In this document: positions 43,209 to 51,760 of the stretch, piece after piece
How the letters are laid out: each line of letters begins with the position of its first letter
Position numbering within the stretch: position 1 is the stretch's first letter
Origin: Catellatospora citrea
GTDB lineage: Bacteria; Actinomycetota; Actinomycetes; Mycobacteriales; Micromonosporaceae
Assembly: GCF_003610235.1 (NCBI RefSeq)
Contig: NZ_RAPR01000001.1
Coordinates: 1,550,001-1,614,000 of the forward strand
Direction of reading: 5' to 3'
Length of the DNA: 64,000 bases
Notes under the pieces: model-generated
The model's database searches: none
Told to the model about the DNA's origin: nothing
What the model saw: only the letters and a program-made list of their open reading frames with translations
Program-made: the position numbers and the translations under genes

Positions 43209-44588
43209 ATGCCTGAGATGGACCTGCTGCCGGCCACCCGCCGCGCCCTGCTGCACCGCCTCGCCACCGCCCAGACCGAGGGCCGCGCGCCGTCCCTGGT
43301 AGGCGCCGTCGTCCGCGACGGCGCACCGGTGTGGACGCACGGCCGGGGCCTGGTCGGCGGGCAGCCCCCGACCGCCGACACGCAGTACCGCATCGGCTCG
43401 CTGACCAAGACCTTCGTCGCCGTACTGGTGCTGCGCCTGCGCGACGAGGGCCGGCTCGACCTGGCCGACCCGCTCGGCACACACCTGCCGACGGCCCCCG
43501 CGGACACCGCCGGGCTGACCGTCGCCCAGCTGCTCGCACACACCGCAGGCCTGGCGTCGGAGACCCCCTCGCCGTGGTGGGAGCGCACCGACGGCAGTGT
43601 GCGCCCCGAGCTGGCCGACACCCTCGACGCCGACGGGATCAAGCACCCGGCCGGGCGCGTCTTCCACTACTCGAACCCTGGCTACGCGCTGCTCGGCGCG
43701 CTCGTCGAGCAGCTGCGCGGCAAGCCGCTGGAGCAGGTGCTCGCCGAGGAGATCCTCGGGCCGCTGGGCATGACCCGCACCTCGCTGCTGCCGCAGGCCC
43801 CGCACGCCGACGGCTGGGCCGTGCACCCGTGGGCCGACGTGCTGCTGCCCGAGCCCGCCACCGACACCGGCCGGATGGCCCCGGCCGGTCAGCTCTGGTC
43901 CACCGCCGCCGACCTGTGCCGCTTCGCCGCGTTCCTGGCCAAGGGCGACCCGGCCGTGCTGGCCGAGGCGAGCCTGGCCCAGATGCGCACCCCGGCGTCC
44001 CCGCTCGACGGTCCCGTCTGGGACCTGGCGTACGGGCTGGGCATGCAGCTCAAGAACGACGGCGGCCGGCTGCTGGCCGGGCACACCGGCTCGATGCCCG
44101 GGTTCCTGTGCACGCTGTGGGTCTCCCCCGCCGACGGCCTGGGCGGCATCGTGCTGGCCAACGCCACCTCGGGGATCTCCATCGGGGCGCTGGGCGCCGA
44201 TCTGGTGCGTATCACCGCCGAGCACGAGCCGCGCATCCCGGACGCGTGGACCCCGCTGGAGTCCTACGACCCGGCGCTGCTGGAGCTGACCGGCCCCTGG
44301 TACGTGGGACCGACCCCGGCCCTGATCCGGCTGCGCGCCGACGGCGACCTGGAGTTCGGGCCGCTGACCGGCGCGGGACGCAGCTCCCGGCTGAAGGCGC
44401 AGGCCGACGGCACCTGGCTCGGCCTGGAGGGCTACTACGCGGGCGAGACGCTGCGCGTCGTGCGCGACACCGCCGGGGCGGTGACCCATCTGGACCTGGG
44501 CAGCTTCGTGCTCACCCGGCTGCCGTACGGTTCGGACACGGTCCCGGGCGGCGTCGATCCACTGGGCTGGCGCGGCGGGCCCGCGTAG
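43209..44588 (+). CDS. Serine hydrolase, beta-lactamase/class C type
   Basis: 459 residues. SxxK motif SLTK (Ser64, Lys67), YSN (Tyr154), and GHTGSMPG in the place of KTG show an active-site serine acylase of the beta-lactamase/D-aminopeptidase/esterase group. No signal peptide, so it acts in the cytoplasm and a beta-lactam role is unlikely; esterase or peptidase more probable. The last 110 residues are a lipocalin-like beta domain (LTGPWYVGPTPALIRLRADGDLEF). The start codon is uncertain between 43209 and 43218. Its stop codon is part of the next gene's -10 box. Confidence 0.87.
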   Translation: MPEMDLLPATRRALLHRLATAQTEGRAPSLVGAVVRDGAPVWTHGRGLVGGQPPTADTQYRIGSLTKTFVAVLVLRLRDEGRLDLADPLGTHLPTAPADTAGLTVAQLLAHTAGLASETPSPWWERTDGSVRPELADTLDADGIKHPAGRVFHYSNPGYALLGALVEQLRGKPLEQVLAEEILGPLGMTRTSLLPQAPHADGWAVHPWADVLLPEPATDTGRMAPAGQLWSTAADLCRFAAFLAKGDPAVLAEASLAQMRTPASPLDGPVWDLAYGLGMQLKNDGGRLLAGHTGSMPGFLCTLWVSPADGLGGIVLANATSGISIGALGADLVRITAEHEPRIPDAWTPLESYDPALLELTGPWYVGPTPALIRLRADGDLEFGPLTGAGRSSRLKAQADGTWLGLEGYYAGETLRVVRDTAGAVTHLDLGSFVLTRLPYGSDTVPGGVDPLGWRGGPA

Positions 44589-44591
44589 GGT
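44586..44591 (+). promoter_or_regulatory. -10 box of the PIG-L gene overlapping the previous stop codon
   Basis: TAGGGT ends 7 nt before the ATG at 44599; its first three bases are the TAG stop of the serine hydrolase gene. Confidence 0.5.
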
Positions 44592-44598
44592 CGGGGAC

Positions 44599-45324
44599 AT
44601 GGATCAACTGGAGCCGATGCCGCAGGACTGGACCCGTGCGCTCGCCATCGCCGCGCACCCGGACGACCTCGAATACGGGGTGTCCGGGGCGGTGGCCGGA
44701 TGGACCGCGGCAGGCAAGGACGTGCGCTACACCCTGGTCACCCGCGGTGAGGCCGGCATCGACACCATCCCGCCGGCCGAGTGCGGGCCGCTGCGCGAGG
44801 CCGAGCAGCGCGCGGCGTGCGCCGAGGTCGGTGTGTCCGAGCTGGAGTTCCTCGGCCATGCCGACGGCGTCGTCGAGTACGGCCTGGCCCTGCGCCGGGA
44901 CCTGGCCGCGGCGATCCGCCGCCACACGCCCGACCTGGTGATCACGGCGAACTTCCATGACACCTGGCCCGGCGGCGGTTGGAACTCCCCCGACCACCGC
45001 AACGTGGGCCGCGCGGTGATGGACGCGATCGGCGATGCGGGCAACCGGTGGATCTTCCCGGAGCTGGTGGCGGAGGGGCTGGCCCCGTGGGGCGGGGTCC
45101 GCTACGTCGCCGTCGGCGGCTCGCCGCAGGCCACCCACGCCGTCGACATCACCGACACGCTGGACCGGGCGGTCGCCTCCCTCGACGCGCACCACGCCTA
45201 CCTGGCCGGGCTCGGCGACAACCCGATGGCCGACACGCGCGCCTTCCTGGAGTGGATGGCCGACCTGAACGCCCCCCGCTTCGGCGGCCGCCGCGCCGCG
45301 GCCTTCGAGCTCTACCGCATGTGA
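44599..45324 (+). CDS. PIG-L family deacetylase (MshB/Mca-like)
   Basis: 241 residues. The zinc motif AAHPDDLEYG (His20, Asp22, Asp23) and the later SPDHRNVGRAV are the LmbE/PIG-L hallmarks; such enzymes remove N-acetyl groups from sugars such as GlcNAc-inositol or mycothiol conjugates. Which substrate is used here is not clear; true MshB proteins are longer (about 300 residues), so a different member is likely. Leaderless promoter. Convergent with the membrane protein gene across a 57-bp palindrome. Confidence 0.87.
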   Translation: MDQLEPMPQDWTRALAIAAHPDDLEYGVSGAVAGWTAAGKDVRYTLVTRGEAGIDTIPPAECGPLREAEQRAACAEVGVSELEFLGHADGVVEYGLALRRDLAAAIRRHTPDLVITANFHDTWPGGGWNSPDHRNVGRAVMDAIGDAGNRWIFPELVAEGLAPWGGVRYVAVGGSPQATHAVDITDTLDRAVASLDAHHAYLAGLGDNPMADTRAFLEWMADLNAPRFGGRRAAAFELYRM

Positions 45325-45351
45325 CCCCGCCCCGGACCCCGTACTCAATAG

Positions 45352-45408
45352 ACGTTGGCCTATCTGGATGACAATTCGGCGATCGAACTCATCCAGATAG
45401 GCCAACGT
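45352..45408. repeat. 57-bp palindrome with perfect 20-bp arms
   Basis: ACGTTGGCCTATCTGGATGA (45352-45371) pairs exactly with 45389-45408; the spacer is 17 nt. Located between convergent genes, rich in A/T for this genome. It can act as a terminator in both directions or as a REP-type element; no other copy is seen here. Confidence 0.7.
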
Positions 45409-45440
45409 TAAGGCAAAGCGGGCGGGTCAGCGGGATCCGG

Positions 45441-46292
45441 TCAGCGGGCGGCGGTGTCGCTGTGCCGGCCGGCGTTCGTGGGGAGCGGTTGGCGGCGGGC
45501 CCGCGCCGCGGCCAGCTGCACCGGCGCGCCCGGCGCGGCAGCCAGGTCCTGCTGCTGGCGGTCGTACAGGTAGACGGACATCGCGTAACAGAACGTGATC
45601 ACGCCGAGCATCTCGCACAGCTCCTCGACGGACGCCGCCAGCAGGTACTCCATGTATCCGGCGCCCGGCGCGACGTTGCCGCTGACGTCTCGGCCGACGA
45701 ACGCCCCGACGACCTCCATGCCGACCGCGCCGAGCACGAACAGCACCCCGCCGCCCGCCACCAGCAGGCGCGTGCGCAGCGGCAGGTGGAACAGGAACTT
45801 CAGGTAGGACACGCAGAAGACCAGCACGAACGGCGCGGCGACCACGATCCAGGACAGGTAGGAGGCCTTGCCCAGCTGCACCAGGCCCATCTTGCGGCTC
45901 ATCTCGTGCATCTGCGTGATCTCGTCCATGGACAGGAACGCGAAGACGACCGACAGGATCCGCCAGTGCTTGGCGTACTTCTCCCCGCGCCCGCGAACGT
46001 TGTTCGCGATCTCCCACAGCACGTACGCGGTGAGCAGCAGCAGGGCACCGGAGAACCAGGTGGGGAGGTTCTTCTCCTTGTCCACGTTGAAGAACGTGGT
46101 CCACCAGGCGAACGCGGGGATCACATTGTGGTGGCCGAGCCCGTGGTAGAGGAAGTTGCCGCCGAGGCTCAGCACGTGCAGTCCGGCGACGAAGCACAGC
46201 AGGAAGCGCACGAGCGTGCGAGGAGTCGGCAGGTTGATTCTCATCACGGGCCCTATTCGACGGCGGGCCGCCCGGCGCGAACCGGGAGGCAT
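45441..46292 (-). CDS. Polytopic membrane protein of unknown function
   Basis: 283 residues from the ATG at 46292 (267 from the internal ATG at 46244). About six membrane helices, for example TLVRFLLCFVAGLHVLSLGGNFLYHGLGHHN, WFSGALLLLTAYVLWEIA, ILSVVFAFLSMDEITQMHE, YLSWIVVAAPFVLVFCVSYLKFLF, LLVAGGGVLFVLGAVGMEVVGAF and YLLAASVEELCEMLGVITFCYAMSVYLYD. Buried acidic residues (MDEITQMHE, EELCEML) are notable and could bind metal. TATATT 8 nt before 46292 supports the long form. No family recognised. Confidence 0.72.
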   Translation of the reverse strand: MPPGSRRAARRRIGPVMRINLPTPRTLVRFLLCFVAGLHVLSLGGNFLYHGLGHHNVIPAFAWWTTFFNVDKEKNLPTWFSGALLLLTAYVLWEIANNVRGRGEKYAKHWRILSVVFAFLSMDEITQMHEMSRKMGLVQLGKASYLSWIVVAAPFVLVFCVSYLKFLFHLPLRTRLLVAGGGVLFVLGAVGMEVVGAFVGRDVSGNVAPGAGYMEYLLAASVEELCEMLGVITFCYAMSVYLYDRQQQDLAAAPGAPVQLAAARARRQPLPTNAGRHSDTAAR

Positions 46293-46300
46293 GGTTGCCG

Positions 46301-46306
46301 AATATA
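46301..46306 (-). promoter_or_regulatory. -10 box of the membrane protein gene
   Basis: Minus strand TATATT ends 8 nt before the ATG at 46292; no ribosome site is present, so a leaderless start is possible. Confidence 0.4.
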
Positions 46307-46372
46307 ACGGTCGAAATCACCCAAACGACTCTTGACTTCGCAGAATTCCTGCCGCGGGTCCCCCCGACGCGA

Positions 46373-46413
46373 ACGAGGCGCGGCTCCGGCTCCCGCCGTG
46401 AACCGCGCCTCGT
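46373..46413 (-). terminator. Terminator of the beta-glucoside operon
   Basis: ACGAGGCGCGG (46373-46383) pairs exactly with 46403-46413, 14 bp after the GH1 stop codon. Confidence 0.65.
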
Positions 46414-46427
46414 CGGCGATCGAGCTG

Positions 46428-47825
46428 TCAGGTCAGTCCGTTGCGGCCGATGACCTCGGCATACCAGTGGGCGCTGTCCTTGGGCAGGCGGCGCTGGGTG
46501 TCGTAGTCGACGTGCACCAGCCCGAAGCGCTGGCCGTAGCCATACCCCCACTCGTAGTTGTCCAGCAGCGACCAGGCGAGGTATCCGCGCAGGTCGGCCC
46601 CGCCCTCGATGGCCGCATGCGCGGCCCGCAGGTGCCCGTCGAGGTACGCGATGCGGTCGTGGTCGGCCACCCGGTCACCCTCCACCACGTCGGTGTAGGC
46701 CGCACCGTTCTCGGTGACCATCAGCGGCACGCCCGGATAGTCCGCGGCCAGTCGCAGCAGCAGCGCGGACAGCCCGGTCGGGTCCACCGGCCAGTCCATC
46801 GCGGTGACCGGCATGTTCTGGTTCAGGAACTCGATGCCCTCGCTGCCGGGGTGCGCCGGCCCGCTGTGCGCGCCGACCTGGGCCCGCACCAGCGCCGGCT
46901 GGTAGTAGTTCACGCCCAGCAGGTCGATCGGGGCGGCGATGAGCGCCTCGTCGCCGGAGTGGATCACCTCTGCCGCGCCGAACCGCTCGAACAGCGCCAG
47001 CATGTCCTGCGGGTATCGCCCGCGCAGCGCCGGATCCAGGAACAGCCGGTTCTGCAGCCCGTCGATGAGCCGCGCCGCCGCCTGGTCGTGCGGGTCGGCG
47101 GGGTTGCCGGGCCGTACGTCGGTCAGGTTGAGCGTCAGCGACACCTCCTGCGCCCCGCCCGCCCGCAGCGCCCGCGCCGCCAGGCCGTGCCCGAGCATCA
47201 GGTGGTGCACCGCCTCGAACGCCGCCCGGGGGTCCTGGCGGCCCGGCGCGTGCACGCCGCTGCCGTAGCCCAGGAAGGACGAGCACCACGGCTCGTTGAG
47301 CGTGGTCCAGGTGCGCACCCGGTCGCCGAGCCGCGTGATCGTGGCCGAGGCCAGGTCGGCGAGGTAGTGCGCGGTGTCGCGGTTGGTCCAGCCGCCACGG
47401 TCTTCGAGGACCTGCGGCAGGTCCCAGTGGTAGAGGGTCACCATCGGGTCGATGCCGTGGCCGAGCAGTTCGTCGACCAGCCGGTCGTAGAAGTCCAGGC
47501 CGCGGGTGTTCGCCGGGCCGGAGCCGTCGGGCTTGATGCGCGGCCAGGCGACCGAGAACCGGTAGGTCCCGAGCCCGAGCTGCTTCATCAGCGCGACGTC
47601 GTCGCGGTAGCGGTGGTAGTGCTCGCAGGCCACGTCGCCGGAGTGGCCCTCGAACACCTTGCCCGGCGTACGCGCGAAGGTGTCCCAGATGGACGGGGTC
47701 CGCCCGTCCTCGGTCGCCGCGCCCTCGATCTGGTACGACGCGGTCGCCGCGCCCCAGCGGAACCCGGCCGGGAAGCGCACGGGCGCGGCTCCGGTCAGCT
47801 GCGCCTGTGTGGTGGTCAGCGTCAT
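46428..47825 (-). CDS. bglC: GH1 beta-glucosidase
   Basis: 465-residue cytoplasmic family 1 glycosidase that splits imported cello- or laminari-oligosaccharides to glucose. N-terminal FPAGFRWGAATASYQIEGA, acid/base Glu178 in TLNEPW, nucleophile Glu372 in VTENG, and WSLLDNYEWGYGYGQRFGLVHVDY are all intact. No signal peptide. The start overlaps the stop of the upstream permease by ATGA, so it is the last gene of the transporter operon, as bglC is in Streptomyces ceb clusters. Confidence 0.95.
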   Translation of the reverse strand: MTLTTTQAQLTGAAPVRFPAGFRWGAATASYQIEGAATEDGRTPSIWDTFARTPGKVFEGHSGDVACEHYHRYRDDVALMKQLGLGTYRFSVAWPRIKPDGSGPANTRGLDFYDRLVDELLGHGIDPMVTLYHWDLPQVLEDRGGWTNRDTAHYLADLASATITRLGDRVRTWTTLNEPWCSSFLGYGSGVHAPGRQDPRAAFEAVHHLMLGHGLAARALRAGGAQEVSLTLNLTDVRPGNPADPHDQAAARLIDGLQNRLFLDPALRGRYPQDMLALFERFGAAEVIHSGDEALIAAPIDLLGVNYYQPALVRAQVGAHSGPAHPGSEGIEFLNQNMPVTAMDWPVDPTGLSALLLRLAADYPGVPLMVTENGAAYTDVVEGDRVADHDRIAYLDGHLRAAHAAIEGGADLRGYLAWSLLDNYEWGYGYGQRFGLVHVDYDTQRRLPKDSAHWYAEVIGRNGLT

Positions 47826-48739
47826 GACTTCACCGCTCCCTGCATGATGCCGCCGATGATGTACTTGCCGAGCAGGGCGAACACGACCAGCAGCGGCACG
47901 GTGGCGATCGCGGTGCCGGTCAGCGACAGCGAGTAGTCCTGGATGTAGCCACTGGCCAGCGTCGACAACGCGGTCTGCACGGTCGGGTCCTCGGGGGTCA
48001 GCACGACCAGCGGCCAGAAGAAGTCGTTCCACGCCGTCATGAAGGTCAGCATGCCCAGCACGGCGGCGGCAGGCTTGGAGGCCGGCAGGACCACATGCCA
48101 GAAGATCCGCAGCGTATGGCAGCCGTCGACCCGGGCGGCCTCGATCAGCTCGCTGGGCACCGCCTCCCGCAGGAACTGGGTCATGAAGAACACGCCGAAC
48201 GCGGTCACCAGGCCCGGTGCGACGACGGCGTACATGGTGCCGGTCCACTCGATCTTGGCCATGAGCAGGTAGAGCGGGATGATGCCGAGCTGCGTGGGCA
48301 CCATCATCGTCGCGATGAGCATGACCAGCATGGCGTTGCGGCCCTTGAAGGTCAGCTTCGCGAACGAGAACCCGGCCAGGGTGGAGAACAGGACCACGCT
48401 GATCGTGATCGAGATCGAGACGATGAACGAGTTGGTCAGCGCCTTGGCGAAGTCGACCGTCCCGAATGCCCGTTCCAGGTTGGCGAACAGGTTCGGGCCG
48501 AGGCCGAACGGCGGCGGGACCTGGCCCAGGATGCCGTTGTCGTGCGACGCGACGACCAGCGACCAGTACAGCGGAAAGCCGGAGAACAGCGCGAGACCCG
48601 CCAGCGCGAAGTAGGCGAGCTTGCCCGGACGCCGGTCGGCCATGAACGACCTGCGGCGACGCCGGTGCACCTGCGGTTCGACCGCTGCGGTGGAGGCCGC
48701 ACGGGCGGACGTGGTGGTCAGGGGGGACGTCGTGGCCAT
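47822..48739 (-). CDS. cebG: Sugar ABC transporter permease, CebG-like
   Basis: 305 residues, six membrane helices, EAA loop in LREAVPSELIEAARVDGCHTLRIFWHVVLPASKPAAAVLGMLTFMTAWNDFFWPLVVL. An N-terminal Ala/Thr/Arg-rich tail of about 35 residues is cytoplasmic. Overlaps the preceding permease by TGATG and the GH1 gene by ATGA. The ATPase for this class is usually the shared MsiK encoded elsewhere, and indeed none is present here. Confidence 0.9.
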   Translation of the reverse strand: MATTSPLTTTSARAASTAAVEPQVHRRRRRSFMADRRPGKLAYFALAGLALFSGFPLYWSLVVASHDNGILGQVPPPFGLGPNLFANLERAFGTVDFAKALTNSFIVSISITISVVLFSTLAGFSFAKLTFKGRNAMLVMLIATMMVPTQLGIIPLYLLMAKIEWTGTMYAVVAPGLVTAFGVFFMTQFLREAVPSELIEAARVDGCHTLRIFWHVVLPASKPAAAVLGMLTFMTAWNDFFWPLVVLTPEDPTVQTALSTLASGYIQDYSLSLTGTAIATVPLLVVFALLGKYIIGGIMQGAVKS

Positions 48740-49638
48740 CAGGACCTCCGCAGGCGGCTGGTCAGGAAGTAGTTGATCGCCGCGACGATCACGATGATGC
48801 CGAACATCGCCCACGCTGCGGTCGAGGCGTAACCGAAGTCGAACCTGCTGAACGCCACCTCGTACAAGTAGAGGGAAAGCGTCTGGAACTGCCGGTCCGA
48901 ACCGCCGGTCACGGAAGCACCGCCGAACAGCAGCGGTTCCGCGAGGACCTGCATGCCGCCGATCGTGGACACGATGACCGTGAAGATGATCGTCGGGCGG
49001 ATCGCCGGGACCGTGATCCGGGTCAGCTGCTGGAAGCTGCTGGCTCCGTCGAGGGACGCGGCGTCGTAGAGGTCTTTGTTCACCGCCTGCATCGCAGCCA
49101 GGTAGATCAGCGCGTTGTAGCCCGTCCACCGCCAGATGATCATCACGGAGATCGCGATCTGCGACGACGCGGTGCCGGCCTGCCAGTCGATCCGGCCCAG
49201 GCCCAGCGTTTCGAGGAGCCAGTTGACCAGGCCGTAGTCCTTGCCGAAGATCTGCCCGAAGATGATCGCCACCGCGGCCACCGACGTGATGTTGGGCAGC
49301 ACCGCCGTCATCCGCCAGAACGTCGGCGCCCGCAACCGCTGGTTCAACACGTGCGCCAGGACCAGGGCCATCAACAGCTGCGGAACGGTCGACAGCACCC
49401 AGATCTGGGCGGTGTTACGCAACGCGTTCCAGAAGTACTCGTCGGCGAACAGATCCCGGTAGTTCTGCAGACCGAGGAACGTGTGCGTCTCCGACAGCAG
49501 GCTCCACTCGTGCAGCGACACCCAAGCGGTGTACGCCAGCGGGAAGATCCCGAACGCGGCGAAAAGGAGAAAGAAGGGCACGATGTACAGGTAGGGCGAG
49601 CCCTTGACGTCCAAGCGATAGAGGAGGTTCTTCATCAT
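48739..49638 (-). CDS. cebF: Sugar ABC transporter permease, CebF-like
   Basis: 299 residues with six helices and the EAA loop AAMQAVNKDLYDAASLDGASSFQQLTRITVPAIRPTIIFTVIVSTIGGMQVL. Start ATG at 49638 or 49635 (two in tandem); no good ribosome site, and the frame is open to 49710. It lies 122 bp after the binding-protein gene, beyond a 15-bp hairpin that would lower its expression relative to the binding protein. Confidence 0.88.
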   Translation of the reverse strand: MMKNLLYRLDVKGSPYLYIVPFFLLFAAFGIFPLAYTAWVSLHEWSLLSETHTFLGLQNYRDLFADEYFWNALRNTAQIWVLSTVPQLLMALVLAHVLNQRLRAPTFWRMTAVLPNITSVAAVAIIFGQIFGKDYGLVNWLLETLGLGRIDWQAGTASSQIAISVMIIWRWTGYNALIYLAAMQAVNKDLYDAASLDGASSFQQLTRITVPAIRPTIIFTVIVSTIGGMQVLAEPLLFGGASVTGGSDRQFQTLSLYLYEVAFSRFDFGYASTAAWAMFGIIVIVAAINYFLTSRLRRS

Positions 49639-49693
49639 CGGCACATCACTGTTCGAGTCGGCTAACGCGGATGCGTGCGAATGCGGTGAAAGG

Positions 49694-49749
49694 GGCCGGT
49701 TCCCCGCCAACCGCGCCCTGAAGCGGCTGTTGACGGCGGGGAACCGGCC
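49694..49749 (-). promoter_or_regulatory. Intercistronic hairpin between cebE and cebF
   Basis: GGCCGGTTCCCCGCC (49694-49708) pairs exactly with 49735-49749. Placed between the binding protein and the permeases, it is likely to stop part of the transcripts or stabilise the cebE message, giving more binding protein than permease. Confidence 0.65.
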
Positions 49750-49760
49750 GAGGTGTCAGG

Positions 49761-51059
49761 TCACAGGAGGGCGTTGACGTCCTTGACGGACTGCGTCCAG
49801 GCCTCGTCAGGCTTCTGCTTGCCCTGCTCCACACGGGTCAGACCATTCTGAATCGCCGTGTTGATGTCACCGGACTTCGGACCCATGTACTGCGGCACCA
49901 TCGTCTTCACCGAGTTCGAGAAGATCTGGCCGACGGGCGCGTTGTTGAAGAACGGGTTCTTGAAGTCCTTGATCACCGCGTCCTCGTACAGCGACACGGT
50001 CGACGGGAAGTTACCCAGCGCCCGGAACACCTTCGCCTGCTGCTCCGGAGCCACCAGCCACTTCGCCAGCTTCGCAGCCTCCTGGACGTTCTTGCCCTGC
50101 TTGGGCAGCGTCAGGAACGAACCACCCCAGTTACCGCCACCACCAGGAACCGCAGCGATGTCCCACTTGCCCGAGGAGTCCTTGGCCTGGCTCTGGATGT
50201 AGGCCATCATCCACGACGGGCACGCCAGGGTCACGAAGCTGCCCTTGGCCATACCGGCGTTCCAGTCCGCCGACCACGGCGCGATCTTCGCCGACAGACC
50301 CTTGTTGATCGCATCGATCGTCAGATCCCAGGCCTTCTTCACACCCGGGTTCGTCTCCACCACGACCTTGTCCGCGTCGTAGATACCGACCGGCTGCTGA
50401 CCCAGGATCGAACGGTAGATGATCGTCGGACCGTCCATCCAGGAAGAGCCCTTGATGTTCGCGTTCTTGAACTTCACGCCGGTGGCGATGTAGTCCTCCC
50501 ACGTCGGCCACAGCTTCGACACGGCCTCACGGTCGGTCGGCAGGCCCGCCTTCTCGAAGATGTCCCGGCGGTAGCACATCGCCATACCGCCGACATCAGT
50601 GCCCAGACCGACGACCTCGCCCTTGGCCGAAGAACCCTGCTGCCACTTCCACGCCGGCCACTGCGACTTGATGTCCCCGCCGCCGTAGTCCATCCAGTTG
50701 TAGAACTTGCCCGGATTCGCCGTGAACTGACCGGCCCAGCCCTCCTCGATCGCCTCGATGTCCGCCGCGCCCGTGTTCGTCGCCAGGTGCGCGGCCAGGT
50801 TCTTGTGGTGATCCTCGGCCTTGGTGATCCGCTCCACGATCTCCACATTCGGGTTCGCGGCCATGTACTCCTTGTACAGGTCCTTGTACCCGAACTCACC
50901 GAACGTCGCGATCGTGAGCTTGACCTTCTCACCCGGCTTCGCCGGGTCGTCACTGCCACCACAAGCGGCGGTGCCCAGCACCAGCGCGGCGGCGAGCAGC
51001 GGAGCGGCCACGGCCGCGAGACGGCGCCGTGGGCCGGCGCCGGATAGTGCTGAACGCAT
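49761..51059 (-). CDS. cebE: Sugar-binding lipoprotein, CebE-like
   Basis: 432 residues. Lipobox LGTAAC with Cys33; mature domain from VKLTIATFGEFGYKDLYKEYMAANPNVEIVERITKAEDHHKNLAAHL, similar to CebE cellobiose/cellotriose binders. GGNWGGSFLTLPKQGKNVQEAAKLAKWLVAPEQQAKVF is the usual closing segment. The ATG at 51059 has GGAGGAGC upstream. First gene of the operon; a LacI-type operator lies at its transcription start. Since a secreted GH16 beta-glucanase shares the operator type, the ligand may be laminaribiose as well as cellobiose. Confidence 0.88.
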   Translation of the reverse strand: MRSALSGAGPRRRLAAVAAPLLAAALVLGTAACGGSDDPAKPGEKVKLTIATFGEFGYKDLYKEYMAANPNVEIVERITKAEDHHKNLAAHLATNTGAADIEAIEEGWAGQFTANPGKFYNWMDYGGGDIKSQWPAWKWQQGSSAKGEVVGLGTDVGGMAMCYRRDIFEKAGLPTDREAVSKLWPTWEDYIATGVKFKNANIKGSSWMDGPTIIYRSILGQQPVGIYDADKVVVETNPGVKKAWDLTIDAINKGLSAKIAPWSADWNAGMAKGSFVTLACPSWMMAYIQSQAKDSSGKWDIAAVPGGGGNWGGSFLTLPKQGKNVQEAAKLAKWLVAPEQQAKVFRALGNFPSTVSLYEDAVIKDFKNPFFNNAPVGQIFSNSVKTMVPQYMGPKSGDINTAIQNGLTRVEQGKQKPDEAWTQSVKDVNALL

Positions 51060-51130
51060 CGGAGCTCCTCCAGGAACAGGTATTCGGGCACGAGCACGAG
51101 CAGAAGCGCTGGTCACCTACAGTTGATCAT

Positions 51131-51148
51131 CCAGAGAGCGCTCCCTGG
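51131..51148 (-). promoter_or_regulatory. CebR-type operator of the cebEFG-bglC operon
   Basis: CCAGAGAGCGCTCCCTGG, an 18-bp palindrome with one mismatch, close to the CebR site TGGGAGCGCTCCCA known from Streptomyces. It begins just after the predicted transcription start. Confidence 0.78.
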
Positions 51149-51159
51149 TATGGCCTCTG

Positions 51160-51188
51160 AATTTCGTCTCATGCCGCGCGGCTGTCAA
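51160..51188 (-). promoter_or_regulatory. cebE promoter
   Basis: Minus strand TTGACA (51183-51188), 17-bp spacer, GAAATT (51160-51165). The start point near 51153 falls at the operator edge. Confidence 0.55.
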
Positions 51189-51457
51189 GATGCCGTTGCC
51201 GTCTCGTTACAAAGCGCGACCGCGCCTCCGATCGCGACACGCCGTGCCGCCAGCGCACGCGCCGCGCGGCCGGCGCGCCGAGAAGCGTCGTGACCAGGCA
51301 GTCGGAGCGGCGTATCCGTTACCTCCCATTGATCGTGCCGATTTGGCGGCGGCGTCCGGACTCGCGGCAAGGTCTCCTAGCTGCCCGTCCTGACATCACC
51401 GGACGATTTCCGGAACGTTAACGGCGATCGCCGCCGCGGCCCGTCCAGTGACCGCCA

Positions 51458-51505
51458 TTGACATCCGAGCGGTCCTGGACGATTCTGCTCAGAGAGCGCT
51501 CCCCC
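51458..51505 (+). promoter_or_regulatory. GH16 promoter with CebR-type operator at +1
   Basis: TTGACA (51458-51463), 17-bp spacer, GATTCT (51481-51486), then the operator AGAGAGCGCTCCCC (51491-51504). Same architecture as the cebE promoter on the other strand. Confidence 0.68.
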
Positions 51506-51760
51506 ACATTGTTTGTCCGACTTGACGCCCATTCGGGCAGCAGGTCGTTGCACGCGGCGACCCGCCGCTCAACACGGTGTCGCCATGCCGCGCAGGACCG
51601 GGCTCAGCCCCGACGCTCCGGTCCCGCCGGCGGGCGGCCGCCGCGTGCGTACCGGAAGCGCTGCCGCGGATCACTGCGATTCGCGATCGGCGGGAGCACC
51701 TCCGGGCCTTCCGCGAGGAGCACGGCCCTCGCGGTCTCGAGCCATCCCACAGGAGATGAC

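Larger units (their letters stand above)
51060..51760. other. 701-bp divergent control region between cebE and the GH16 gene
   Basis: Contains two divergent promoters, each with an operator at its start point (listed separately). Between them, 51190-51450 has no gene and no further motif that I recognise. From about 51493 to 51760 lies an unusually long 5' leader of the GH16 message, about 268 nt, without a credible ORF. Confidence 0.6.
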
